A DNA stretch of 64,000 nucleotides. Origin: an uncultured Spirochaetia bacterium. Its GTDB lineage: Bacteria; Spirochaetota; Spirochaetia; CAKZLE01. The position numbers were made by a program, and so were the translations under genes. The notes under the pieces were generated by a model, which saw nothing but the letters and a program-made list of their open reading frames with translations, ran no database searches and was not told the DNA's origin. The stretch covers positions 62,001 to 126,000 of the forward strand of contig CAKZLE010000004.1 of assembly GCA_937125225.1 (NCBI GenBank). The letters run 5' to 3'. Below, in pieces: positions 31,133 to 41,114 of the stretch; position 1 is the stretch's first letter, and each line of letters begins with the position of its first letter.

Positions 31133-32013
31133 TGCAGGTATTCCTTAGCCCCTGAGATCACGGCCTCTGAGAATAGGGATAGCTGCCTTGAAGGGATATT
31201 CCAGCAATGCCAGAACAGGTCTACCCCTTTAGGTACTTCAGATAGCTCTACTAATTCATGAGTTTTCAGCTTCTGCCTGTATTGAAGAAACGGCACCATA
31301 CCGTAGGCTGAGCCCATGGAGATCAGCTCCAGGAACTTCTCTGTAGAGGGGATCTGGTGGGTAGGAATAGCTGAGAAATTCATCTGATAGTGATCAAGTA
31401 GATACTGCCGCTGTAAGGTGTCTCTACTATTGAAGATGACTGCAGGGGCTTCTTGAATCGATTCGATAGTCAGCCCCTTCTTGAACCATCTCTCCTTGAA
31501 TGCAGGAGTGCAGACAAGATGATAATCCATCTTTCCGAGATGGGTCATACTACAACCTTTTAAGGGTTTGTCATTCGAAGTGATACATCCTGCCACGATC
31601 CCGTTCTGTAAGAGGGTCCGTGTCTCATCCTGATCATCGACGCTGAAATCGATCACTATCTTATGCTCTGAATAGAAATCTTGCAGACTCGGCAATAACC
31701 AGAGGGCAAGGCTATCTGCATTCGTCCCGATAGAGAGGGTAGAGAAGGTTTCCTCATCTTGTTCGTCAAAGGTGTTCTCAAGTTCAGCTTCGAGTCTACC
31801 GACCTGATGGCAATGCTTGATCAGTTCATATCCTGCAACAGTCGGTATTGGAGGATTTGCCCGCGTGATGACAATCTTCCCGATCTGCTCCTCTAGAGAT
31901 CTTATCCTCTGTGATACGGCAGACTGTGTGATGAATAACCGCTGTGCTGCCTTTTCGAATCCTCCCTGCTCTACTACCATGACTAGTGCCTCTAGTAACT
32001 TATAATCTAACAT
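31129..32013 (-). CDS. argP: LysR-family regulator, ArgP-like
   Basis: LDYKLLEALVMVVEQGGFEKAAQRLFITQSAVSQRIRSLEEQIG; divergent from an ArgO/LysE exporter. Confidence 0.82.
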   Translation of the reverse strand: MLDYKLLEALVMVVEQGGFEKAAQRLFITQSAVSQRIRSLEEQIGKIVITRANPPIPTVAGYELIKHCHQVGRLEAELENTFDEQDEETFSTLSIGTNADSLALWLLPSLQDFYSEHKIVIDFSVDDQDETRTLLQNGIVAGCITSNDKPLKGCSMTHLGKMDYHLVCTPAFKERWFKKGLTIESIQEAPAVIFNSRDTLQRQYLLDHYQMNFSAIPTHQIPSTEKFLELISMGSAYGMVPFLQYRQKLKTHELVELSEVPKGVDLFWHCWNIPSRQLSLFSEAVISGAKEYLH

Positions 32014-32117
32014 GATCTAATATTAGGATAACTTATATAGTATGTATATAATTAATTATACTAATTAACATATATACACTATATTCCTATACAAAGATTT
32101 GAATGAGGGGATAACGA

Positions 32118-32735
32118 ATGTTGATGATATATGGGAAGGGCTTGGCCTTAGGGGGATCATTGATCATGGCGATAGGGGCTCAGAATGCCTTTGTATTATC
32201 ACAAGGGGTGAGAAAGAGATTCTATTTCATCATCCCACTGATCTGCAGTATCATCGATGCCATCCTGATAGCCACAGGTGTACTTGGAGCAGGTGCTTTC
32301 TTCTCATCTCATGAATCTCTGACCTGGATAGCCTCTATTGGAGGTGCTACCTTTCTTATCTGGTATGGGATAAGGAGTTTTAAGGCCAGTTTCACTGCAG
32401 AGAGTATGAATGAAGAACAGCAGGGACCTTCTGATCTGAAAGCTGCAGTATTATTCACCTTGGCAGTATCTCTACTCAACCCTCATGTCTATCTTGATAC
32501 TATGCTCTTGATCGGTAGTATCAGTAGCGGGTATGCAAGAGATGAGAGTATCTATTTTGGTTTGGGGGCGATCACCGCATCATTCATCTGGTTCTTCGCA
32601 TTGAGCTTCGGGGGGAAGGTCCTGTCCCCGCTATTCAAGAACCCGCTAGCTTGGAAGATCCTTGATATCATGATCGCTCTTATCATGTGGATCCTTGCCT
32701 ACTCCCTGATCAGATCTGTGATCATGAGCCTATAA
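32118..32735 (+). CDS. argO: LysE/ArgO-family amino-acid exporter
   Basis: GGSLIMAIGAQNAFVLSQGVRKRF; LNPHVYLDTMLLIGSI; divergent from argP-like gene. Confidence 0.82.
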   Translation: MLMIYGKGLALGGSLIMAIGAQNAFVLSQGVRKRFYFIIPLICSIIDAILIATGVLGAGAFFSSHESLTWIASIGGATFLIWYGIRSFKASFTAESMNEEQQGPSDLKAAVLFTLAVSLLNPHVYLDTMLLIGSISSGYARDESIYFGLGAITASFIWFFALSFGGKVLSPLFKNPLAWKILDIMIALIMWILAYSLIRSVIMSL

Positions 32736-32802
32736 GCAGGTCATGCCTTTACTCTATGGTGTACTTTTCATATGAAACAACTCGTAGGACGAGTAGATCT
32801 GT

Positions 32803-33450
32803 TTAAGAGGACTCATGAAGGATGACCATCACCCCAAATATGAAGATCGTAGTACCGGCTATCATATCCATGATCTTGTGGTGCTCTCTCAAATAGCTTC
32901 CGATACCTCCTGCAAACACTCCTACTCATATATAGATTACAGCAGTGAGCCCGGTAAAGCTGAGACCAAACAGAAAGTGTGGAAAACTCTGTGGTATCTC
33001 ATTGTGTATGATGAACTGAGGGGGGAAAGCTAGGAAGAAGATGACTTTCTTCGGATTGAGGGTGTTTGATATGAGACCCTGACGAAAACACGTTCAATAT
33101 GAACTCTGTGAGATCGTCTCTCCTAGTTCAAGCATTTCTCTGCTTTTGAAAGTCTGTATCTCTAGGTAGATAAGATAGAATCCCCCAAGATAGGTAGTCA
33201 TGGAGAATAGTCCTGGAACAGCCTGTATGATTAGAGCCACTCCCAAAGCTGTTAGACTCTTATGGAGAAGAAGCCCAGTTGCTATTTCCATTGCTGCGAC
33301 TATACCATACCTCTTCCCGAATAGAACACCTCTTGTCATGGTATAGATCAGACTAGGGCCCTGAACGATGCTAACCAGGAATGCTGAGACTAAGCATACT
33401 GGTATTGAACTTATCGATAGAGGTCGATCCAATGCTCGAGATCGTTGCAC
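32803..33450 (-). pseudogene. LysE/RhtB-family translocator, reading frame with two in-frame TGA stops
   Basis: Single frame 33450->32803: ...SIVQGPSLIYTMTRGVLFGKRYGIVAAMEIATG...ETISQSSY*TCFRQGLISNTLNPKKVIFFLAFPPQF...LTAVIYI*VGVFAGGIGSYLREHHKIMDMIAGTTIFIFGVMVILHESS*. TGA codons at 33094-33096 and 32926-32928. Confidence 0.8.
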
Positions 33451-33658
33451 AGGTTATGCAGCATTACTCTCAGGTAGTCTTGGAAGAGGCCTTTGATAGT
33501 AAAGGAGGGAGTACTACACAGAGTTCATTAATTCTTGAAGAGGATAAATCTCTCTATTGATGTGGTGTATTGGGCATTATAATAGACTGAATTACTGTTT
33601 TCTCGTTATACTTATGGTAGACTGAACATAGTAGTAAGTATGATCAGAAGGTGGGAAG

Positions 33659-35188
33659 ATGAAAAAAGGCCTATTGTTTCTCATGATCAGTATAATCCTC
33701 TGTTTTACCGGTTGTTCAAAGAGTGAGATCGAAGAAAAGTCCTTTGACTTCTCGCTTCTATTCAATAGCCGGTCAGAAAGTCCCTATTCAGAGCAATGGC
33801 CGATATGGGATGAATATGAGAAGAGAAGAGGGGTTCTCTTTGATGTGACTATTGGTGATGATAGTGATTACCGATGGTATGTCGTGAAAGCTTTAGAATC
33901 CGATTCCCCACCTGACATCATCCTGAAAGTCTTTCCTGAAGAGATCGCCGAATATGCGAACAAGGGCTTGGTTCTCCCCATTAGTGATTATGTAGAGGAT
34001 ATGCCATTCTTTCAATCCTATATAGCTGAACACTCCTTAGAGGAAGAGATCGAGTCCTTGAAGCAAGAAGATGGTAAGTATTATGTGCTACCCGGTTACC
34101 AGAGGGCTATACAGGTACAGCAGTGGATCTATAGAGAAGACCTCTTCACAGCAGCAGGTCTTGGTATTCCTCAAACCTACGAAGAACTGTTCTCAGATCT
34201 AGTAATCTTGTATGAACAGTATCCCGATTCAACTCCCCTATCGGCTTGCTGGGGTGGTGCTCATCTGTATTCCATGATGGGTGCTGGTTACGGTATAACC
34301 TCGGGGTGGTCAGGGAATAGGTCTTTCAATGAACAGACGAAAAGATGGGAGTATGCACCTGCTACAGAGGCTTATCGGGAGATGTATAGATTCCTTCATA
34401 GGTGTTATGAAGCTGATCTCTTTGCACTAGATGAAATCAATCAGACAGTAGAATCCTTCATTGAGAAGCTTACCGATAATAGTATCTTCTTTACTCCTAC
34501 CTGGATATCCTCAGGATTTGATTCTTGGAATACGAAATTAGTAGAGAATGGGTATCAAGGTGCTCAATGGAGTGTCCTTCCCGTTTTAGAAAGTACGGTC
34601 GGTTTGAAGACACTTCCTCCGGTCAATAGATTTAGAAAGGGACTTGTGATCTCTTCAAAGGTGTTGGAGAAACCCTACCTAGACGAGCTGATCAGTTTTA
34701 TTGATTGGGCGGTCTATTCTGAGGAGGGGCAGACTCTTACAACTTGGGGAATCGAAGGAGAGACTTTTGAGTTTACTGAAGATGGCCCAAGGTATCTTCC
34801 CGAGATGCAGAGTTTCATGAATCCTGAAGGAGAGAGGTCGATCTATATTGAGTATGGATTAGATCAGATATTCAATCTTTGTGAGAATGAAGAGCTTGAA
34901 GATCTCAAGAAGCCAGCAGATATTGTGAGCTTTCTTGAACGCTCTGAGATGAACGAAGAGACTCTACCGATTGATCCTATTTTGGAGTTATCTCCACTTG
35001 AACTGGATACCATCAGTAAGATTGATGAATCAATAGATGCCTATGCGAACAATGCTTCGATCAGATTCATCACCGGAGAGTTGGATATCGAGGGGGACTG
35101 GGAAGAGTACTTAGCAGAGCTTGGTATGTTAGGATATCAGAGTTTAGAAACCATCTGGAATACTGCACACCAGGGAGGCCTAGATTGA
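33659..35188 (+). CDS. Extracellular solute-binding lipoprotein (family 1-like)
   Basis: Lipobox CFTGC; SBP_bac_1-like VKALESDSPPDIILKVFPEEIAEYANKGLVLPISDYV. Confidence 0.85.
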   Translation: MKKGLLFLMISIILCFTGCSKSEIEEKSFDFSLLFNSRSESPYSEQWPIWDEYEKRRGVLFDVTIGDDSDYRWYVVKALESDSPPDIILKVFPEEIAEYANKGLVLPISDYVEDMPFFQSYIAEHSLEEEIESLKQEDGKYYVLPGYQRAIQVQQWIYREDLFTAAGLGIPQTYEELFSDLVILYEQYPDSTPLSACWGGAHLYSMMGAGYGITSGWSGNRSFNEQTKRWEYAPATEAYREMYRFLHRCYEADLFALDEINQTVESFIEKLTDNSIFFTPTWISSGFDSWNTKLVENGYQGAQWSVLPVLESTVGLKTLPPVNRFRKGLVISSKVLEKPYLDELISFIDWAVYSEEGQTLTTWGIEGETFEFTEDGPRYLPEMQSFMNPEGERSIYIEYGLDQIFNLCENEELEDLKKPADIVSFLERSEMNEETLPIDPILELSPLELDTISKIDESIDAYANNASIRFITGELDIEGDWEEYLAELGMLGYQSLETIWNTAHQGGLD

Positions 35189-37845
35189 GAAGTCTCAAGA
35201 AGCTTGTGAGCCCCATTGGTACTTTCATCAATACAAAGCTCTTTCTGGTACTTGTCATTGGAGTTCTCCTCTCCTATACCTTTATCAGTTGGCAGGGGGA
35301 GAAAGAGGAGAAATTTGACCAATTACGATATGAGACTCAATCAGCAGCACTTATCATAGCAAGAAATACTGAGATAAGCTTTCAAGGACTCTCACAGGCT
35401 CTTGACCGCCTAGCCCTTACAACCATCCATTCGGATAGTATAGATCAGAGGGCCTGGCGGGAGAAGGCCAAGAGATATCAGGAGACTTATACAGGAATAC
35501 GAACGATCGAACTATTAGATGAGAAAATGAAAGTCCTCACGTCATTTCCCAATCAGGAATGGCAGAAAGCTCATGAACAGGAATTAACAGCTTCTCAGAT
35601 AGTTTCTGTCGTATCTCCAGTGTATGATGGAACCCAGTTAGAGGGATTCATCATCGGACGGATTGATATGTATGATGTCATGCATAACTCCTTTGATGAA
35701 TATGATGATCTGTTCCAGATTCAATTATTGAAGAATGAGGCTCTTCTGCTTGAGACTGGGGATTGGAATAGAGCTGGGATCCCTTATCAGAAGATAGAAA
35801 AGATCTCTCTCAATGAGTTCAATACAATGTCAGTGGTGTTAGCTCCAACAGAGGCTTTTGAGAAGAAGAATCAGGAAAGTGTTCGGGCCCTTCTGCTATT
35901 CCTGATCTTTACCACCTTGATCGTCTCCTTTGTTATTGGGCTAGCTCAGAAGAATCATGCGTTATCTGCCCTTAATCTTAGGCAGTACCTGGAACTCTTG
36001 GAGAATATCAAGCTAGCGGCAATGACCGTCGATATCAGGGGGAATCTAACCTACTGTAATGATCACCTTCTCGAGTTGCTAGGGTATGAACAGAAAGAGA
36101 CCCTTGGAGCAAACATATTCGAACTCCTGCTTCCCTATTATGGGGATAGTTTGAAGAGAGGTTTTCTCAGACATTTGAAAGCCGGAGATATCCCCACTCA
36201 CAATGAGGTGAGGATCAAGACGAAAGAGGGTGTAGAGAGATATATGGTCCTCAATAACACTCTTTTGAGGAATACTCAGGGCGAGGTCGTCGGCTTTGCC
36301 TCTATTGGTGATGATATTACTGAGCAGAAACGAAGCGATCAGACCCTGTTCCTACAAAGTAGTGCTCTCTCATCGGCGGTCGAAGGGATAGTCATTCAAA
36401 AGATCTCCGGTGAGATCGAATGGGTGAACAAAGCCCTCCTTGAACTGATCGGCTATGAAGAGTCTGAGGTCATTGGTAATTCTTTCAAGAATCTCATTCG
36501 CTCTGATCACAAAGATGAAGATTTCTATGAAGCCATTGATAGGACTGTACATGCCGGTCTAGTCTGGAGTGGAGAACTCGTGAACAGGAGGAAAGATGGT
36601 TCTTTATACCATGAGTATATGACTATCACCCCTGTGAAAGATGAATTTGATGAGATCTCTCACTATATATCGATCAAACGTGATATTACCGAACAGAAAA
36701 AACTCGAAGAAGAGAACAGGATCCTTGCTGAACAGTTTGCCTTGAGCCAGAGGATCGATTCACTGGGAAAACTTGCTGGTGGTATTGCTCATGACTTCAA
36801 TAATCTACTTGTTCCGATCATAGGCTTTGCAGATATTGGGATGATGAATGAGACAGCCGACAAGAGTATTCAGGAGAGCTTCAGGCAGATCAAGGATGCG
36901 GGAGAGAAGGCTGCAGAGCTTACGAAACAGATACTTGCTTTTGGACGAAAGCAGATGCTCAAATTAGAAGTCCTAGACATGAATAAGGTCATCTCTGACT
37001 TTCAGCCGATGCTTGTACGCTTGATAGGAGAACAGGTCCTCATCTCTTTTGAACTGGATGAAAGAGAACTCCTCATAGAGGCTGATAAAGGACAACTAGA
37101 ACAGATCATCATGAATCTTGCAGTGAATGCCCGTGATGCCATGGTGAAAGGTGGAGAATTGACCATCACAACACGTGTGGAGAGTTTGGATATTGGAGAG
37201 CATGCGGTATTGCTTTTCAAAGATACAGGAGCCGGTATGGCCTCTGATACCCTTGAACATCTCTTCGAACCCTTCTATACGACGAAACCTCAAGGAAGTG
37301 GTACAGGATTAGGACTCTCTACGGTCTTTGGGATAGTAAAACAACATAATGGAACTATCGAAGTCTCTTCGACCCTCAATCAAGGAAGTGAATTCATCAT
37401 CTCTTTCGGTCTGGTGGGGGGTAGGCAGGTTCCCACTAAGAAACATACCAAAAGTATTGGGAAAGCTGCAAACGGAAGTGAGACTATCGTAGTCGTAGAA
37501 GATAATACTCAAGTCCTTCAACTCGTATCAACTACCCTGAGAAATCATGGATATACCGTGATAACCTGTGATACTCCCAAGAAAGGACTTGCGGCGGTAC
37601 TTGAATCGCCTTCTAGTATCGATCTAGTCCTCTCTGATATCATCATGCCTCAATATGATGGATTGACCCTGTTAGGAAAGATCAGAAAGCAAAGGCCTAA
37701 GACAAAGGGTCTCTTCATGTCCGGCTATACTGATACTGAGATCTCAAAACATATGCAGATGGATGATGACTTTAATTTTATTCAGAAACCCTTTAGTACT
37801 GATGCACTTCTTGCTAAGGTGCGTTGGGTCCTAACAAGGCCCTAA
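35185..37845 (+). CDS. Hybrid sensor histidine kinase (extracytoplasmic sensor - PAS - PAS - HisKA - HATPase - REC)
   Basis: LAGGIAHDFNNLLVPIIG; DTGAGM, GSGTGLGLSTVFG; C-terminal REC with VVVEDNTQVLQLV, LVLSDIIMPQYDG. Confidence 0.92.
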   Translation: MRSLKKLVSPIGTFINTKLFLVLVIGVLLSYTFISWQGEKEEKFDQLRYETQSAALIIARNTEISFQGLSQALDRLALTTIHSDSIDQRAWREKAKRYQETYTGIRTIELLDEKMKVLTSFPNQEWQKAHEQELTASQIVSVVSPVYDGTQLEGFIIGRIDMYDVMHNSFDEYDDLFQIQLLKNEALLLETGDWNRAGIPYQKIEKISLNEFNTMSVVLAPTEAFEKKNQESVRALLLFLIFTTLIVSFVIGLAQKNHALSALNLRQYLELLENIKLAAMTVDIRGNLTYCNDHLLELLGYEQKETLGANIFELLLPYYGDSLKRGFLRHLKAGDIPTHNEVRIKTKEGVERYMVLNNTLLRNTQGEVVGFASIGDDITEQKRSDQTLFLQSSALSSAVEGIVIQKISGEIEWVNKALLELIGYEESEVIGNSFKNLIRSDHKDEDFYEAIDRTVHAGLVWSGELVNRRKDGSLYHEYMTITPVKDEFDEISHYISIKRDITEQKKLEEENRILAEQFALSQRIDSLGKLAGGIAHDFNNLLVPIIGFADIGMMNETADKSIQESFRQIKDAGEKAAELTKQILAFGRKQMLKLEVLDMNKVISDFQPMLVRLIGEQVLISFELDERELLIEADKGQLEQIIMNLAVNARDAMVKGGELTITTRVESLDIGEHAVLLFKDTGAGMASDTLEHLFEPFYTTKPQGSGTGLGLSTVFGIVKQHNGTIEVSSTLNQGSEFIISFGLVGGRQVPTKKHTKSIGKAANGSETIVVVEDNTQVLQLVSTTLRNHGYTVITCDTPKKGLAAVLESPSSIDLVLSDIIMPQYDGLTLLGKIRKQRPKTKGLFMSGYTDTEISKHMQMDDDFNFIQKPFSTDALLAKVRWVLTRP

Positions 37846-37857
37846 AGTTTTCTTATC

Positions 37858-37903
37858 ATACATATTGTAATTATTATAAAACTGTGATAATTACAATATG
37901 TAT
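37858..37903. promoter_or_regulatory. 17-bp perfect inverted repeat overlapping a PerR-box-like sequence
   Basis: ATACATATTGTAATTAT-N12-ATAATTACAATATGTAT; TTGTAATTATTATAA (37865-37879) matches 14/15 of the PerR consensus TTATAATTATTATAA. Confidence 0.6.
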
Positions 37904-37925
37904 AGATTAAGCACAGGAGTAAAAT

Positions 37926-38102
37926 ATGGAAGCAAGAGATAAGGTTTTGGAAGTCATGGGAAGTGCAGGCCGTCCGGTTAGTGCTGGAGAGGTCGAGAAG
38001 ATGTCTGGACTTGAGAGAAAAGAGGTCGATAAGGTCTTCAAAGCATTGAAGAAAGAGGAAGTGATCATATCCCCTGTTCGTTGTAAGTGGGAGATCAAAT
38101 AG
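37926..38102 (+). CDS. Small (58 aa) winged-helix-like DNA-binding protein
   Basis: Not in supplied track (<60 aa). MEARDKVLEVMGSAGRPVSAGEVEKMSGLERKEVDKVFKALKKEEVIISPVRCKWEIK*; GGAG upstream; terminator follows. Confidence 0.7.
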   Translation: MEARDKVLEVMGSAGRPVSAGEVEKMSGLERKEVDKVFKALKKEEVIISPVRCKWEIK

Positions 38103-38117
38103 TTGAATGAACTAGAG

Positions 38118-38148
38118 AAGGAGAGGATATAGATTCCTCTCCTTTTTT
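38118..38148 (+). terminator. Rho-independent terminator
   Basis: AAGGAGAGGA-N7-TCCTCTCCTT followed by a T-run. Confidence 0.85.
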
Positions 38149-38208
38149 CACATGATATGAAACGATTTTCTCATCCATTGGTTCTTTCTAGTGTATGGAG
38201 GACACGCA

Positions 38209-39858
38209 ATGAGACACAGATCGCTATATATGAGAACCATGATATTCATGGTTATGATAGGTCTTTTATTTGGATGTGCAACGGGTGAAGAGTCTATAGT
38301 TCAAGAAAATACAGAATTACTTAGCCCAAGTGTAGAGGCTCTCGTGAGGCCCGTGATGGCATCCAAGGCTATGGCAAGTATCGCAATGGATACCGGGGTG
38401 AATACCCAATCCTTTTCACCTTCTGATAAGAATACAGAAGAATATGATCGAATCACCGATAATCCTTTTCGTAGTGTAGCAGATGATCCTGTCTCAACCT
38501 TTTCCATAGATTCCGATACTGCAAGCTATACCAATGTCAGAAGATTTCTCACACAAAGTAGTGAGTTGCCACCAAAGGATGCCGTACGTATCGAAGAGTT
38601 CCTTCAATACTTCCCTTATAAGTATGCACAGCCCTCAGGAGAACATCCCATTGGTTACCAACTCGATATGGAGCCGGCCCCTTGGGCCCCGGAACATCGA
38701 ATACTCAGGATCGCCCTGAAAGCAGAAGAGATCATGACCGAAGAGCTTCCTGCTTCCAATCTAGTGTTCCTGATCGATACTTCAGGCTCTATGCATAGTG
38801 ATAACAAACTACCCTTACTGCAGAAGAGTATGCAGATCCTAGTAGAGCAACTTAGACCGCAGGATTCGATCTCCATAGTTGCCTATGCAGGGTCTGCTGG
38901 AGTGATCCTGGAAAGGACCTCCGGAGAGAGACAGAAGACGATCCTTGCTGCGTTCACTGACCTTCAGGCAGGTGGTTCGACTGCAGGTGGAGCGGGAATA
39001 GAACTTGCCTACCAGATAGCTAGAGAGAACTATATCCCTAGCGGGAACAATCGAGTCATTCTTTGTACTGATGGTGATTTCAACGTTGGGGTCAGTTCTA
39101 CGGGAGAGCTAGAACGGCTCATCGAGGAGAAAAGGGAACAGAATATCTATCTCACTATCTTAGGTCTTGGGATGGGGAACTATAAGGACTCTCGTATGGA
39201 GGCTTTGTCAAATATCGGTAATGGTAATTATGCCTATATCGATAATCTTCTTGAGGCTAAGAAGGTCCTCGGTAAGGAAATCTGGGGAAATCTGTTTGCT
39301 GTTGCAAAGGATGTGAAGATCCAGATCGAATTCAATCCTACTATCGTTGGATCCTACCGTCTGATCGGATATGAGAATCGGGTACTGAATCGGGAGGATT
39401 TCAATGATGATGGGAAAGATGCCGGTGAGATGGGTTCAGGACAGACTGTGACGGCCTTCTATGAACTGGTACTAACCTCGTCACAAGAGGAAGAGTCCTC
39501 CTCCTCTGATCCTTTAGTATTTCAGGAAAGTACCGTCATTCCTTCAGATGATCTGCTATCTTTGAAGATCCGTTATAAGAGACCTGAAGAGGGCAAAGAA
39601 TCGAGCCAACTCATGAGCGTCCTGATGAATGAAGAATCTCTTTTCCATGAACCGGGAAAGACCGATGAAGATTTCACCTTTGCCAGTGCTGTTGTTGAGT
39701 TCGGTATGTTACTTCGAGATAGTCCCTATCAGGGGGACTCCTCCTGGCAACATGTGCTCACTCGTGCAAAAGAGTCTAAAGGTGTTGATGAGAATGGGTA
39801 TAGAGCTCAGTTCATACAACTCGTTGAACTTGCTGAACTCTTATCAAAGCAGAAATGA
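38209..39858 (+). CDS. von Willebrand factor A-domain lipoprotein (YfbK-like)
   Basis: Lipobox LLFGC; MIDAS-type LVFLIDTSGSMHSDNKLPLL; VILCTDGDFNVGVSSTGEL. Confidence 0.9.
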   Translation: MRHRSLYMRTMIFMVMIGLLFGCATGEESIVQENTELLSPSVEALVRPVMASKAMASIAMDTGVNTQSFSPSDKNTEEYDRITDNPFRSVADDPVSTFSIDSDTASYTNVRRFLTQSSELPPKDAVRIEEFLQYFPYKYAQPSGEHPIGYQLDMEPAPWAPEHRILRIALKAEEIMTEELPASNLVFLIDTSGSMHSDNKLPLLQKSMQILVEQLRPQDSISIVAYAGSAGVILERTSGERQKTILAAFTDLQAGGSTAGGAGIELAYQIARENYIPSGNNRVILCTDGDFNVGVSSTGELERLIEEKREQNIYLTILGLGMGNYKDSRMEALSNIGNGNYAYIDNLLEAKKVLGKEIWGNLFAVAKDVKIQIEFNPTIVGSYRLIGYENRVLNREDFNDDGKDAGEMGSGQTVTAFYELVLTSSQEEESSSSDPLVFQESTVIPSDDLLSLKIRYKRPEEGKESSQLMSVLMNEESLFHEPGKTDEDFTFASAVVEFGMLLRDSPYQGDSSWQHVLTRAKESKGVDENGYRAQFIQLVELAELLSKQK

Positions 39859-39983
39859 TGGTTAGAGTAGGCCAACTCCATCTTCAAACTCCTAGAGGAA
39901 CAGGATCTCTCTGTGTACCGATGAGATCCTAGGCAAAACGAGTTCGAGGATCTTATCCTGATCAGGGTTCATGATCTTTAGGG

Positions 39984-40733
39984 TCAATTGACAATGTTAC
40001 TTGAGATCTGCCTACAGATTCCACCTATAGTAGTCTCATCTCCCTTTGCTTCGATTATCAACAGATAACCCTTATCAGCTGAGGTTGTTGTATAGGTCGT
40101 AGAAGTCGCCCCTTCGATGAGGGTCCTGTCTTCCATGTCAGCGGGATTCACACGATACCATTGATAGGTAAGGACACTCGTATCAATTGGGGTCCCTGCG
40201 GGGATGGATTGGACTGAGAAGTCAGCAGAAAGGCCATATCCGACATTTGGAGCTGAGACTCCTGTATTATCTATTGTTTCATCAAGACCCCAACTATTAA
40301 AATAGGTATGAATAGTGGTTACGGTAGAGTCTTCGATATTCGATTTCTGCCCATCGTAGGTACCCCCTGTAATATGAAACCGGTACTTATAATCTGTGTT
40401 CGTATAGACACTCAGAAGGGTGGACTCTCCAGATATCGTGACCGGTTCACCATCATTGAGATAATTCTGCCAATCAGTAGTTCCATCTAGGGAGCATTCT
40501 AGTGTATAACTTGTCGCGCCCAATATGTTTGGTGCGGCATATCCCAGATATACTGCTGTTTTTCCACCTGAAGAGCTAGAATATACACACATTTCAGTGA
40601 ATAGGAGGTTATCAGCTGTCCTTACCCATGGTAAATAGCCACCATCCCCATCACCACTGAAGAGGATATCACATCCGGAAAAAAGAAGAGAGATTACTAC
40701 TAACAAAGAAATTAGCGAAAAGACTTTTTTCAT
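39984..40733 (-). CDS. Putative surface lipoprotein with Ig/fibronectin-like C-terminus
   Basis: Lipobox LLFSGC; C-terminal LTYQWYRVNPADMEDRTLIEGATSTTYTTTSADKGYLL. Confidence 0.65.
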   Translation of the reverse strand: MKKVFSLISLLVVISLLFSGCDILFSGDGDGGYLPWVRTADNLLFTEMCVYSSSSGGKTAVYLGYAAPNILGATSYTLECSLDGTTDWQNYLNDGEPVTISGESTLLSVYTNTDYKYRFHITGGTYDGQKSNIEDSTVTTIHTYFNSWGLDETIDNTGVSAPNVGYGLSADFSVQSIPAGTPIDTSVLTYQWYRVNPADMEDRTLIEGATSTTYTTTSADKGYLLIIEAKGDETTIGGICRQISSNIVN

Positions 40734-41114
40734 TTGGGCCCCCCAGTTCTTTATTCAAGCTAAGCTGAGAGTGTTACATGATTATTGCTACACTGTGATA
40801 TAATTATAACATAGATTGTAGCTACGTAGTTACAATGTGTTGAGTTGTCATCTTCCTGTGGTTGATATGAGTTTTAGGGCACTGCTCTGGAAGAGTAGGT
40901 TGGAATGCTCAATTAACTAGTGTTTTACTCTGTGCAATCCCAGCTCTATTGGTTTTTTACAATTAATCCTGACCCCAACTCGCGATAGGTTGTACCTGAG
41001 ATAGATAGCTCATGACTCCTCTGTTTGCAACAATCGAAGTAATTATCCACCCATCTATTTCTTTGGGAAACAAAATGTGCCAAACTGATAACACACTAGA
41101 TGCTGGAGGGGTGT

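Noticed and set aside
32014-32117. AT-rich imperfect dyads between argP and argO
   Set aside because: Probably contains the ArgP site, but AT-richness makes any specific motif call unreliable.
32803-33450. Selenocysteine/recoding explanation for the two TGA codons
   Set aside because: LysE-family proteins are not known selenoproteins and no SECIS-like hairpin was evident; decay is simpler.
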